A DNA stretch of 39,496 nucleotides, taken from assembly GCA_944326255.1 (NCBI GenBank), contig CALVDG010000024.1, positions 1 through 39,496 on the forward strand. Direction: 5' to 3'. Source of the DNA: an uncultured Bacteroidales bacterium. Its GTDB lineage: Bacteria > Bacteroidota > Bacteroidia > Bacteroidales > UBA932. Both the position numbers and the translations under genes were made by a program. The notes beneath the pieces are model-generated. The model ran no database searches. It worked only from the letters and a program-made list of their open reading frames with translations, and was not told the origin of the DNA. Shown piece by piece: positions 8,298-16,755 of this stretch (within the stretch, counting starts at the first letter, position 1; each line of letters opens with the position of its first letter).

Positions 8298-10655
8298 CTA
8301 TTCAGCCCGCAGCGAGTCCGCCGGATTGCTCCTGGCTATGTCATAGCACCTGGCGATGACCACGGCTGCCAGTACGGCCAGCAGCACCGCAGCCACACCG
8401 ATAAACAGCCATATCGTGATATCGGCTTTCTGTGCGAAGGAACGCAGTACCATCTGGAACACGAACCAGGAGGCCACGCAGCCTATGACTACGGCCACGA
8501 TGGAGAATGAGCCGATGTCGCGCAGGAAGATGGCCGTAATCTGCCAGGGCTGTGCCCCGTTGATTTTGCGCAGGGCTATCTCCTTGCGGCGGCGTCCGGT
8601 CTCGTCCGTGGTGTAGCCTACCAGTCCGAGCAGGGCGATGATGACCGTGACCACTCCGGCGGCGAGAATCGACTCCCTCATGGTGCGGGCCGGCTTGTAG
8701 ATCTCAGTGATGGCGGCAGTGTAGGGCAGGACTGTGAACCGGTCCGGAACCACACTTTCTACGGCTTCCTGGATGGCTGCTGTCAGCTCCGGGGTCACCC
8801 GGCTCACGCGGACGATAAGGTTGCTGCAGGGCTCGTCGGAGTAGAACAGGGCATTGGGTCTGGAATCCTCGTCGATGACAGTTCCCACGCGGATGTCGCT
8901 GAATACTCCGACTATGGTGTACAGGTCGTCTCCGGCCTGACTGTGCTCGGTGATGAGCACCTGCTTGCCGATGACTCCGTCAGTCCATCCGGTCACCTCG
9001 ATAAGGCGTTCCCGGAAGTCGGGGTCTACGAGGATTTCCTTGGGATTGGTGAAGTTGCGTCCTTCGATGATATCCACCCCTATCAGTTCAGCCCATCCGG
9101 GGCAGCCGCTGTAAAGGTCGCCTATGTTGAAGAGCTCGCGGGGGTCTCCCGGGAGGTAGATGTTGTTGCCGGAAATGGCTCCGTAGGCCAAAGTATGGTC
9201 AGCTGTCCCGATTGCTTCCACTCCGGGTACCGTGCTGACAGCCTGCATGATGGCGGTACGGGTCTGTGCCGAGGTGCCGTTCAGGGGGCAGGACAGCAGC
9301 TGCTCGTAGTCATAGCCGGGATCGTCGCTCATCCATCGGTCCATCTGCAGGGCCACAAAGCACAGCAGGGTGATGAGCAGGGAGGCGAGGGCCATCTGCA
9401 GGAAGAGCAGTATTCTCTTCCACAGCCGCTTGTTGTCCACATAGCTGCGGAATGCCACGGCGATGGGAATGCTCTGGAAGGCCCGTCCGGGAATGTATGC
9501 GGCGATAAGCAGCACCACCACAACGGTCAGGGCCAGCACCCATAGGCTGTGAGGGGAGAACAGGGCCCCGATGGAGGTCATCATGATGCTCTCCACGGTA
9601 TTGCGGAAGGCGAGAATCAGCAGGAAGGCCAATACGAGGGAGACGGCCAGGTTGATAAGGGTCTCCTTGAAGACAATGCCCATGATCGTCCCTCCTCCGG
9701 CTCCGTAGCAGCGGCGCACGGCTATGCCCTTGGCCCTGCCTATGAGGGAGGAAATGACAATCATGATGTAGTTCATCACGGCTGCGAGGATCAGGGCCGC
9801 TGCGACCACTCCCAGCAGAAGGTTGGTCCTGCGGACGCTCTCCGAGGCGGAATGTTCGCTGGAAAGAGGCGCAAGGCTGAAATGCAGCTCGAGGCCCGCC
9901 TGCCGCAGCTCCTCGACTGGCAGATAGCGGTTCTCCATGTTCCGGATGGCCTGGTCGAGGGAAGCCGGATCCGTGCCGGGGTAGAGCACCACGCGGCTGA
10001 TATACCGGTCATTGCCCACCCAGTTCTGAGTGGAACGGAAGTCACTGCCCATCATTTGGAATATCTCGTCCATGGCCTCGAGGGATACGGCTATGTCGAA
10101 GCGCATGGAGGCATTCTCCGGGATGTCCTCGAAGATACCGCCTACCTCGATGGGTATGCCCTGCCATTCCTCCAGGAAAAATATCTTGCCGACGGCCTGC
10201 TCCACCCCTCCGAGCTTCTCGGCGAAGGAGCGGGATACCATGGCCTTGTTCCAGCTGGAGAGGACTTCCACCGGGTCTCCTGCCAGGAAGGGACGGGGGA
10301 ATACCTTGAAATAGTTGGTGTCGGCGAGGATGATGTTATCCGCAGTGTATTTGCGCTGCTCCTGATCGAAGATATTGCAGGTGCCGTAGCCGACGAATGT
10401 GACGCGGGTCGCATATTTGACCTGAGGTATCTCTTGTCCCATGTAGTATGCCACCGCACCCGGAGTCTGGCCGTAGGTGTCGCTGCCCTCATTGGCCTTG
10501 GTGTATTCCTGCTGGATGCAGTAGATGTTCTCATACTCGGGATAGAACTTGTCATAGCTGTTCTCGAAGGAGATCTTGGCTATGAGCACCAGCCCGACAG
10601 CGAGTCCCACCGCAAGGGAGAGGACCTTGAATATGCCTATGTTGAGTTTTTTCAT
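8298..10655 (-). CDS. FtsX/MacB-like ABC permease (first of pair)
   Basis: A 785-aa permease with the same duplicated architecture as its neighbour: N-terminal helix (IFKVLSLAVGLAVGLVLI), a large extracytoplasmic region, an FtsX core near 275-400, a mid-protein helix near 415-435, a second extracytoplasmic region and a C-terminal FtsX core with ETGRRRKEIALRKINGAQ. It begins 2 nt after the adaptor stop, so translation is probably coupled. The N-terminal helix lacks the usual FRNLKRNK-type start, showing divergence from the canonical family opening. Likely forms a heterodimer with the next permease; exported substrate unknown. Confidence 0.9.
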   Translation of the reverse strand: MKKLNIGIFKVLSLAVGLAVGLVLIAKISFENSYDKFYPEYENIYCIQQEYTKANEGSDTYGQTPGAVAYYMGQEIPQVKYATRVTFVGYGTCNIFDQEQRKYTADNIILADTNYFKVFPRPFLAGDPVEVLSSWNKAMVSRSFAEKLGGVEQAVGKIFFLEEWQGIPIEVGGIFEDIPENASMRFDIAVSLEAMDEIFQMMGSDFRSTQNWVGNDRYISRVVLYPGTDPASLDQAIRNMENRYLPVEELRQAGLELHFSLAPLSSEHSASESVRRTNLLLGVVAAALILAAVMNYIMIVISSLIGRAKGIAVRRCYGAGGGTIMGIVFKETLINLAVSLVLAFLLILAFRNTVESIMMTSIGALFSPHSLWVLALTVVVVLLIAAYIPGRAFQSIPIAVAFRSYVDNKRLWKRILLFLQMALASLLITLLCFVALQMDRWMSDDPGYDYEQLLSCPLNGTSAQTRTAIMQAVSTVPGVEAIGTADHTLAYGAISGNNIYLPGDPRELFNIGDLYSGCPGWAELIGVDIIEGRNFTNPKEILVDPDFRERLIEVTGWTDGVIGKQVLITEHSQAGDDLYTIVGVFSDIRVGTVIDEDSRPNALFYSDEPCSNLIVRVSRVTPELTAAIQEAVESVVPDRFTVLPYTAAITEIYKPARTMRESILAAGVVTVIIALLGLVGYTTDETGRRRKEIALRKINGAQPWQITAIFLRDIGSFSIVAVVIGCVASWFVFQMVLRSFAQKADITIWLFIGVAAVLLAVLAAVVIARCYDIARSNPADSLRAE

Positions 10656-10657
10656 GA

Positions 10658-11920
10658 TTATTTATTCAATATGAGCACGTCGCTCTTGCCGTAGTTCTCG
10701 TAGTTGGAGATGATGACGCGCTCGCCGGGCTGCAGGCCTTCAAGCACTTCGTAGTACTGGGGGTTCTGGCGGCCGATGCGGATGTCGCGGCGGTAGGCGC
10801 GGGTGCCGTCCTCGGAGAGCACGTAGATCCAGGTGCCGCCGGTGGACTGGTAGAATACTCCGCGGGGGATGTAGACCGACTGGGTGGGCTGGCCGAGCTG
10901 AAGGTTGAGGTAGTAGGTCTGGCCGATGCGGATGTTGTCGGGACGCTCGCCCTCGAAATAGAAGTCAGCCTTGAACTGGCCCTCTGTCACTTCGGGATAG
11001 ACTTTCTCCACTACTGTGCTGAAGTTGGCACCCTGACGCTCGAAGGTGGCGCTCAGACCAGACTGCACGCGGTCGATGTAGTGCTCGTCTATCCGGGCTT
11101 CGATCTTATAGTCCGATAGGTCGTTGACCTGGCCGATCTTGGTGCCCTCGGGAATCGACTGGCCGAGGATCACGTCGAGGGAGCCGAGCTGTCCGTCGAT
11201 GGGGGACTTGACGTTGAGGTTCTCGACCCTCTGGCGCACGAGCTGGATGCTGCGGCGCATACTCTCCAGACTCTCCTCCAGGTTGCCGATCTGGATAGAG
11301 CGGTAGATGGAGTCCTGCTTCTGACGGGCGATGACCAGCTCCAGGCTCTTGACCGCCAGCTCGTAGTCCTCCTTGGCCTGGAGATATTCCTCATGGGCAA
11401 CCAGACCGTCCTCGTCGAGACGCCTGTACTGCTCGTATTTGCGCTTCTTGCGCTCGGTGTCGATGGTGTACTCCAGCCGCTGCTTCTCGAGGTCGAGCTT
11501 TTCCTGCTCCATGGTCACTGTGGTGTTCCTCAGAAAGTTCTCCTGCTCGGCCAGGTCGGCCTCGCTCTGGAGAATCTGCAGTCCGAGGGTGTTGTTGGAC
11601 AGGCGGACGAGCACGTCGCCTTTTTTGACCATTGAGCCTTCCTCGATGAGTTTTTCCTCCACTACACCGCCTTCAAGCAGGGATACCTGCACTACGGTGA
11701 TGGGCTGTACCTGTCCCGATACCCTTACGTAGTCGTCGAACTCTCCGAGACGGACGTCGCCGATGGTGACGGTGTTGGCGTCCACCTTGAGGGTGGAGGA
11801 CTTGTCCCTGAGCAGCAGCCAGAGGACGAATATTACGAATACTCCTGCGAGGAAGTACGGGATGTTCTTCTTGCGGAATACGGCGCGGATGCCTTTTTTC
11901 TTTTCAATGACTCTATCCAT
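10658..11920 (-). CDS. HlyD/AcrA-like periplasmic adaptor of efflux system
   Basis: A 420-aa membrane-fusion protein linking the permeases to the outer-membrane channel. A short basic cytoplasmic N-terminus is followed by one transmembrane anchor (IPYFLAGVFVIFVLWLLL, about 20-37). Next come a first lipoyl half (VSLLEGGVVEEKLIEEGSMVKKGD region), a long alpha-helical coiled-coil hairpin (about 115-235, rich in Glu, Lys, Gln), a second lipoyl half (LNVKSPIDGQLGSL) and beta-barrel and membrane-proximal domains to the C-terminus. Length is normal. It lies 11 nt after the TolC-like gene. Confidence 0.92.
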   Translation of the reverse strand: MDRVIEKKKGIRAVFRKKNIPYFLAGVFVIFVLWLLLRDKSSTLKVDANTVTIGDVRLGEFDDYVRVSGQVQPITVVQVSLLEGGVVEEKLIEEGSMVKKGDVLVRLSNNTLGLQILQSEADLAEQENFLRNTTVTMEQEKLDLEKQRLEYTIDTERKKRKYEQYRRLDEDGLVAHEEYLQAKEDYELAVKSLELVIARQKQDSIYRSIQIGNLEESLESMRRSIQLVRQRVENLNVKSPIDGQLGSLDVILGQSIPEGTKIGQVNDLSDYKIEARIDEHYIDRVQSGLSATFERQGANFSTVVEKVYPEVTEGQFKADFYFEGERPDNIRIGQTYYLNLQLGQPTQSVYIPRGVFYQSTGGTWIYVLSEDGTRAYRRDIRIGRQNPQYYEVLEGLQPGERVIISNYENYGKSDVLILNK

Positions 11921-11931
11921 GATTGTACTGT

Positions 11932-13428
11932 TTATTCCTGATCCAGATATGTTATTCCCTTATAATACATGACCACTCTTTCCTTGAGCAGATACTGCAG
12001 GCCGCAGTTGAGCCTCTGGGCCTTGGCCTCCAGCAGATCGTTGGAGCTGGTCTGCAGCTCGATGACCGTCATCAGGCCTTCCTCGTACTTGCGGGTATTG
12101 GCCTGGTGGGAGAGACTGAGCGCGCTGACCTTCTTGTCCGCCGAGACGAATTCCTTGGCTGCGCCCCTCATGTCCTGCACTGCCTTGCGGATTTCCACCT
12201 CGACCTCCTGGAACTTGATGTCCCGGTTGGCCTCCGCAGTGGCCAGGGCATTGCGCTTGCGGGCGATATTGTTGTATTTGTACAGCCCGTTGAAGATAGG
12301 GATGCTGATGCCGATGCCCACGTACTGTCCCTGCTTGTCGTTCATCTGTGCCCAGAAGGGATCGTTGACGGCGTATGAGCGGTCGTAGACGTAGCCGGTG
12401 GAGTATCCGCCCTGAGCGTAGATGTAGGGTACGAGGCTCCAGCGGGCGGTCTTGAGCTCCAGTTCCGCGTTGCGTACCTTGTATTCCTCGGCCTTGAACT
12501 CAGGCAGGAAACTGCGGGCGGCCGAGGCTATGCTGTCGGCGTTGCCCTCGTATGAGAACTGGCTGAACAGCACGGACGGCTCGATGACCGAGATCTCCAG
12601 GTCATCGTCCAGAGGGTAGTACATCACGCTTTTGAGAGTCAGGACGGCCTGTTCCAGGGTATTCTCCATCTTGGTGAGATTGAAGTCCTTGGAGGCCAGG
12701 TCGGACTCTATCTGCAGCACGTCCGCGCTGCTCTTCAGGCCCAGCTCGCACTGGATTCTGGCCTGCTCCAGGGTCCTGCGGGTCTCTTCAAGCTGCTCGC
12801 GGGCCAGATCCGCCATGCCCTGATTGTAGAGCACGTTGTAATAGGCCTGGATGACTTCGAGGCAGATGTCGTCCTTGGTCACCTGCTCTTCCTCAATGCC
12901 CAGCAGCAGGGCGGTCTTGGCTATGCGCAGGCTGTTGACCGCCGAGAAGCCGTTGAAGATGTCCATTTCGGCCGAAAGGCTGTAGGAGTTGCTGAATGTG
13001 GTCGTGTTGGTGTAGACGTTGGTCTCGGGGTCGATACCGCGGCCGAAGCTTAACGAGCCGGATGTCCCTGCCGATATCGTGGGGAGGAATCCGAAAGCGG
13101 CCTCCCTGCGGTCTATGCGGCGGTCGTCATTGGTGGCCTGCTGCACCCTCATCTTCGGGGAGTTGGCCACGGCATACCGCATACAGTCGTGCAGGCTCCA
13201 TATTTCCGCCGGTTGCTCTGCCAGGCCGTTGTTATCCTGTTCTGAGTTTGCAGTGTATGCCGCGCTTAGAGTCCTGGTGCCGGTATCCCCGCTGTATGTT
13301 CCGGTCAGGGAAAAGTCCGCCGGGATGTCCGTGCGCCACTGTGCGTCGGCTTTGAACGGACCCGCAGCCAGTCCCGCTGTCAGAATCAGCGTCGCGGCCA
13401 GGGCTTTATTATAGAAGGTGTGTCTCAT
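11932..13428 (-). CDS. TolC-family outer membrane efflux channel
   Basis: A 498-aa outer-membrane factor, first gene of the efflux operon. It has a signal peptide (MRHTFYNKALAATLILTAG, probable cleavage near ADAQ) and a roughly 60-residue extension before the TolC core, which starts at IWSLHDCMRYAVANSPKMRVQQA, typical for the family. Two long helical repeats rich in Glu, Gln and Ala follow, including LEQARIQCELGLKSSADVLQIESDLA and its second-half counterpart near the C-terminus (KYEEGLMTVIELQTSSNDLLEAKA). It would form the trimeric exit duct. A sigma-54-type promoter lies 33 nt upstream. Confidence 0.93.
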   Translation of the reverse strand: MRHTFYNKALAATLILTAGLAAGPFKADAQWRTDIPADFSLTGTYSGDTGTRTLSAAYTANSEQDNNGLAEQPAEIWSLHDCMRYAVANSPKMRVQQATNDDRRIDRREAAFGFLPTISAGTSGSLSFGRGIDPETNVYTNTTTFSNSYSLSAEMDIFNGFSAVNSLRIAKTALLLGIEEEQVTKDDICLEVIQAYYNVLYNQGMADLAREQLEETRRTLEQARIQCELGLKSSADVLQIESDLASKDFNLTKMENTLEQAVLTLKSVMYYPLDDDLEISVIEPSVLFSQFSYEGNADSIASAARSFLPEFKAEEYKVRNAELELKTARWSLVPYIYAQGGYSTGYVYDRSYAVNDPFWAQMNDKQGQYVGIGISIPIFNGLYKYNNIARKRNALATAEANRDIKFQEVEVEIRKAVQDMRGAAKEFVSADKKVSALSLSHQANTRKYEEGLMTVIELQTSSNDLLEAKAQRLNCGLQYLLKERVVMYYKGITYLDQE

Positions 13429-13460
13429 TTTCAGTCATTGTTGAGTTATGCCTGAGATAC

Positions 13461-13477
13461 TGCCACAATAATGCCAA
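13461..13477 (-). promoter_or_regulatory. Sigma-54 (-24/-12) promoter for the efflux operon
   Basis: Read on the minus strand: TTGGCAT-TATTG-TGGCA. The invariant -24 GG and -12 GC are separated by exactly 10 nt, and only one base of the -12 element (T to G in TTGCA) and one base of the -24 element depart from TTGGCAC-N5-TTGCA. The predicted transcript start is near 13450, giving a leader of about 21 nt to the TolC-like start codon. The divergent neighbour is an NtrC-family activator, which is what such a promoter requires. Confidence 0.8.
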
Positions 13478-13510
13478 AATAACTAAAGAGCAGTAAACCA
13501 AAGTGTTGAT

Positions 13511-13602
13511 AAATTTGTCCGTATTTTTCATGTCAAATTTTCATACACCCTGTGTCCACTTTTTTGATATATGTCCTACATTTGTCCCAAACTTTAAGAC
13601 AA
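13511..13602. promoter_or_regulatory. Candidate activator-binding (UAS) region
   Basis: Four TGTCC elements and one TGTCA (starting 13516, 13531, 13553, 13572 and 13583) lie between the divergent efflux and regulator genes. Two dyads are visible: AAATTTG-N16-CAAATTT (13511-13540) and TTGTC-N11-GACAA (13582-13602), the latter touching the regulator start codon. The location, 35-140 bp upstream of the -24 box, suits enhancer-like binding by the NtrC-type regulator. Assignment is inference from position and repetition. Confidence 0.35.
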
Positions 13603-14993
13603 TGAGCAAGAAACAGAGTCCGGACGGACGTGTGCTGGTGGTGGATGACAATAGGGCCATACTCTCGGCCCTGCGGCTCCTGCTGCCCTCCTATTTCGCG
13701 GAAGTGACATTGCTGTCCTCTCCCAATGACCTGATGCACAGCATCGAGTCTAAGCGTCCCGAGGTGGTGCTGCTGGACATGAACTTCACCGCCAAGGTGA
13801 CTACCGGCAACGAGGGCCTGTTCTGGCTCGGCGAGATAAAGAAGACCTGGCCGGAGCTGCCGGTGGTGCTGTTCACTGCGTATTCGGACGTGGCCCTGGC
13901 CGTGGATGCGATAAAGCGCGGGGCATTTGACTTCGTCATCAAGCCTTTCGACAATGCCAAGCTGCTGTCAACCCTTCAGGCCGCCCTGCAGCTCAGCCGG
14001 AGCCGGCAGGAGGTCAAGCAGCTGCGCGAGATCAAGAACGAGATACGCAGTGAAGGGCAGATGTACTGGGGAGACTCGCCCAAGATGAGGGAGCTGCGCT
14101 CTATAGTGCAGAAGGTCGCCCGTACCGATGCCGGCATCCTCATCACCGGGGAGAACGGCACCGGCAAGGACATGCTGGCAGGGGAGATACACCGTATGTC
14201 CCGCCGCAGCGGCAACAGCATGGTCTGCGTCGATGTGGGCTCGCTGCCCGAGAGTCTGTTCGAGAGCGAGCTGTTCGGTCACGTCAAGGGGGCTTTCACC
14301 GATGCCCGCGCTGACCGGGCAGGCAAGTTCGAGGTGGCTTCCGGGGGCACGCTGTTTCTGGACGAGATAGGCAATCTGCCCCTGCATCTGCAGATGAAGC
14401 TGCTGACGGCCATCCAGACCCGGAGCGTGACCCGGGTGGGCAGCAATACTCCGGTCCCGGTGGATATCCGCCTGATCTGCGCGACCAACCGGGATCTGGC
14501 TCAGATGGTGGCCTCGGGGGAGTTCCGCGAGGACCTGTATTTCCGCATCAATACCATCCACCTGACCCTGCCGCCCCTGAGGGAGAGGCCCGGTGACATA
14601 GCTCCGCTGGCGCAGATGTTCATGCGCAGATTCGCGGCCAAGTACGGCAAGGATGTCGGCGGTATCTCCGAGGAGGCCCTGAAGGCTCTGGAGGGCTGCG
14701 TCTGGAAGGGCAATATCCGGGAGCTGCAGCATGTGGTGGAGAAAGCGGTGATCCTGGCTGACGGTCAGGTGCTGGATGTCAGTGACTTCTTCCCGGAGGG
14801 CAATATGCGTGCGGCCTCATCCGTACCGTCTCCGGCGGTTGCGGCCGGCAAGGTGATGACTCTGGACGAGATGGAGAGCGAAATGATCCGGGAGGCCCTG
14901 CGCCGCAATGACGGCAATATGTCGGCAGTGGCCCAGCAGCTCGGCATCACCCGTCAGACTCTGTACAACAAGCTCCGCAAATACGGACTCTAG
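13602..14993 (+). CDS. NtrC-family sigma-54-dependent response regulator
   Basis: A 463-aa transcription activator. Receiver domain at about 8-125 with acidic pair Asp15/Asp16, phospho-acceptor Asp59 (VVLLDMNF) and Lys in FVIKPFD. AAA+ sigma-54 interaction domain at about 150-380 with Walker A GENGTGKD (183-190), the sigma-54 contact loop as GAFTDA (230-235; consensus GAFTGA) and Walker B GGTLFLDEIG. Fis-type HTH at the C-terminus (NMSAVAQQLGITRQTLYNKL). The frame is open back to 13503, but ATG 13602 is chosen because it places the receiver start normally. The kinase gene follows by 12 nt; the divergent efflux operon with a -24/-12 promoter is the evident target. Confidence 0.93.
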   Translation: MSKKQSPDGRVLVVDDNRAILSALRLLLPSYFAEVTLLSSPNDLMHSIESKRPEVVLLDMNFTAKVTTGNEGLFWLGEIKKTWPELPVVLFTAYSDVALAVDAIKRGAFDFVIKPFDNAKLLSTLQAALQLSRSRQEVKQLREIKNEIRSEGQMYWGDSPKMRELRSIVQKVARTDAGILITGENGTGKDMLAGEIHRMSRRSGNSMVCVDVGSLPESLFESELFGHVKGAFTDARADRAGKFEVASGGTLFLDEIGNLPLHLQMKLLTAIQTRSVTRVGSNTPVPVDIRLICATNRDLAQMVASGEFREDLYFRINTIHLTLPPLRERPGDIAPLAQMFMRRFAAKYGKDVGGISEEALKALEGCVWKGNIRELQHVVEKAVILADGQVLDVSDFFPEGNMRAASSVPSPAVAAGKVMTLDEMESEMIREALRRNDGNMSAVAQQLGITRQTLYNKLRKYGL

Positions 14994-15005
14994 CTATTCT
15001 GCGCC

Positions 15006-16394
15006 ATGGGTTACAGGCATCTCATAATATCGCTCGTGCTGCTGGTGCTCTCGGCAGGGGCGGCAGTGTGGCTCCTGCTTTCGGGCCTGTACTGGGGTGC
15101 CGGCGGGGCTGTGCTCTGCGTACTCTTCCTGGTCTACAGGGTGATATCCATCTATACGGGCAACCTTCGGAAGCTCAATTATCTGCTGGGAGCCTTCGAG
15201 AACGGGGACCTGGCCTTTCATTTTGCGGAAAACTCGACCTTCCTGCAGGACAGGGTGTTTAATATCCTGCTCAACAAGGTCAGGGATTTTGTCTCGGAGC
15301 AGCGCAGTATGCGCGGTGCCAACGAGGCTTTCCATACGGCTGTGGAGAGTCTGTCCAGGACCGGTATCCTCGGTGTACTGCCGGACGGGGAGGTGCGGTG
15401 CAGCAACAGGGCGGTGAGGGCCATGCTGGGGATGCCGGAGATCAGGCATGTCTCGGACGTGGACAAGGTGCTGCCCGGACTGTCCCTGCGTCTGAAGGCC
15501 GTGGAGGACGGAGGTGTGCTGGAGATACCCGTCGGCTCGGAACAGCGGGTGTACAATGCTCTGATAGAGTGCCGCACGGTGATGGACGGTCAGACACCCG
15601 TGCGGATATATGTCTTCGAGGAGAAAACCGACGATGCAGCCGAGGCCCGCTCGCAGGAGAATGCCCAGTGGCAGAAGATGACGCGCATCATCTCCCACGA
15701 GGTGCTCAATACGATTACTCCGATCGTCTCGCTCAGCGATACCCTGCTGGGCATGACCGGGGAGCGCAGTGTCCGCGAGGGGATAGAGGTCATCGGGGAG
15801 TCGGCCCGTGGCCTGCTCGGCTTCGTCAACGGCTATAGGGCCTTGTCCCGCGTACCTGTGCCTCAGATCCATCCGTTCAGGTTCAGGGCCATGCTGGACT
15901 ATGTGCTCCAGCCTCTTATGCCGGAAGTCGAGGCTCTGGGAGGCCGGGTGGACATCAGCCTGGAGGACGAGGGGATGGTGCTCTTCGCAGACGAGCAGCT
16001 CATGCGCCAGGTGTTCGCCAACATCCTCAAGAATGCCGTCAACGCACTGCGCGACCGCTTCGGGGACAGCACCGCCGCCGCTTCTGTCAATCCCGGACCC
16101 GCTGCCCACGGTGCCGTCTCCGCAACTCCAGACCACGGTACTGACGATATCCCTCTTATCCGTATCTCTGCGTTTGTCAATGCCTCCGACAACACCGAGA
16201 TCCATATCTCCAACAACGGCTGGCCCATTCCCGATGCCGACGCGGAACATATATTCGACCCGTTCTTCACTACCCGTGCCGAGGGTACCGGCGTCGGCCT
16301 GGCTCTGTCGCGCCAGATTATGCGTGCCCATTCCGGCACCATCCGCCTTGACCGCACCGACCCCGCCCTCACCACCTTCATCCTCACCCTCTAG
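15006..16394 (+). CDS. Membrane-bound NtrB/NtrY-like sensor histidine kinase
   Basis: A 462-aa kinase paired with the preceding sigma-54 activator. Two N-terminal transmembrane helices (about 5-27 and 30-48) with almost no periplasmic loop suggest sensing within or at the membrane. A HAMP/linker-like stretch leads to a PAS-like domain (about 95-200). The dimerisation box has His231 (MTRIISHEVLNTITP), followed by N box FANILKNAVNAL, and G boxes IFDPFFTT and GTGVGLALSRQIM. An Ala/Pro-rich insertion near 355-380 interrupts the ATPase domain between the N and G1 boxes. It starts 12 nt after the regulator stop, so the two form one operon. Confidence 0.92.
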   Translation: MGYRHLIISLVLLVLSAGAAVWLLLSGLYWGAGGAVLCVLFLVYRVISIYTGNLRKLNYLLGAFENGDLAFHFAENSTFLQDRVFNILLNKVRDFVSEQRSMRGANEAFHTAVESLSRTGILGVLPDGEVRCSNRAVRAMLGMPEIRHVSDVDKVLPGLSLRLKAVEDGGVLEIPVGSEQRVYNALIECRTVMDGQTPVRIYVFEEKTDDAAEARSQENAQWQKMTRIISHEVLNTITPIVSLSDTLLGMTGERSVREGIEVIGESARGLLGFVNGYRALSRVPVPQIHPFRFRAMLDYVLQPLMPEVEALGGRVDISLEDEGMVLFADEQLMRQVFANILKNAVNALRDRFGDSTAAASVNPGPAAHGAVSATPDHGTDDIPLIRISAFVNASDNTEIHISNNGWPIPDADAEHIFDPFFTTRAEGTGVGLALSRQIMRAHSGTIRLDRTDPALTTFILTL

Positions 16395-16460
16395 CCCCGC
16401 ATCTTCGGAAAACGCACATTTTTTTCAAAGAAAAACGCACCTCCTGAACAAAATAATTCC

Positions 16461-16468
16461 TAACTTTG
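16461..16468 (+). promoter_or_regulatory. Bacteroidales -7 box TAACTTTG
   Basis: Exact match to TAnnTTTG. No convincing -33 TTTG is present at the expected distance, so the promoter is tentative. If used, transcription would start near 16474 and run through the repeat copy and hairpin into the propeller/caspase cluster. Confidence 0.35.
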
Positions 16469-16537
16469 CGCTGCTGCTGTTGATGTCGTTGACAACCGGC
16501 GGCACAGACAGATTGATGAAAGTGTCAGGCTGTAGTC

Positions 16538-16572
16538 CTTGAGCGAGAATGTGGTAGTTTTCAGTAAACAAG
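16538..16572 (+). repeat. 35-bp repeat, left copy (inverted partner at 24884-24918)
   Basis: Reads from CTTGAGCGAGAATGTGG to CAGTAAACAAG. The reverse complement of 24884-24918 matches at 33 of 35 positions. The two copies bracket the 8.3-kb propeller/caspase/BACON block in inverted orientation. Both lie downstream (60-80 nt) of a TAnnTTTG box on the same relative strand. Confidence 0.85.
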
Positions 16573-16755
16573 GATGGAGCGCGGTGCTTGTCGTCCGTAT
16601 CGTGCAGTGTGTCGTTTCGATACACGGGACGTATGTTCCGCATAACTGTGAAAACTTCATTATACTCTACCATAGGGCGGGTCTGTCCGCTCCGCACTTT
16701 CCTAAGTATAACATTAATCCGTAGACAGGAGCAGCTATGGGGTATAGTTATCAGT

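Larger units (their letters stand above)
16395..16755. other. 361-nt noncoding leader region with repeat and hairpin
   Basis: No credible gene. It holds a direct repeat AAAACGCAC (16410 and 16434), a -7-type box TAACTTTG (16461-16468), one copy of a 35-bp repeat (16538-16572), and a hairpin formed by CGTCCGTATCG and CGATACACGGGACG (16592-16631). It may be a long 5' leader of the following propeller gene or a separate small RNA; the sequence does not decide. Confidence 0.5.

Noticed and set aside
13503..13601. N-terminal extension of the NtrC-type regulator
   Set aside because: The extension has no similarity to receiver domains and covers the promoter/enhancer region; ATG 13602 gives the normal distance to the Asp15/Asp16 pair.
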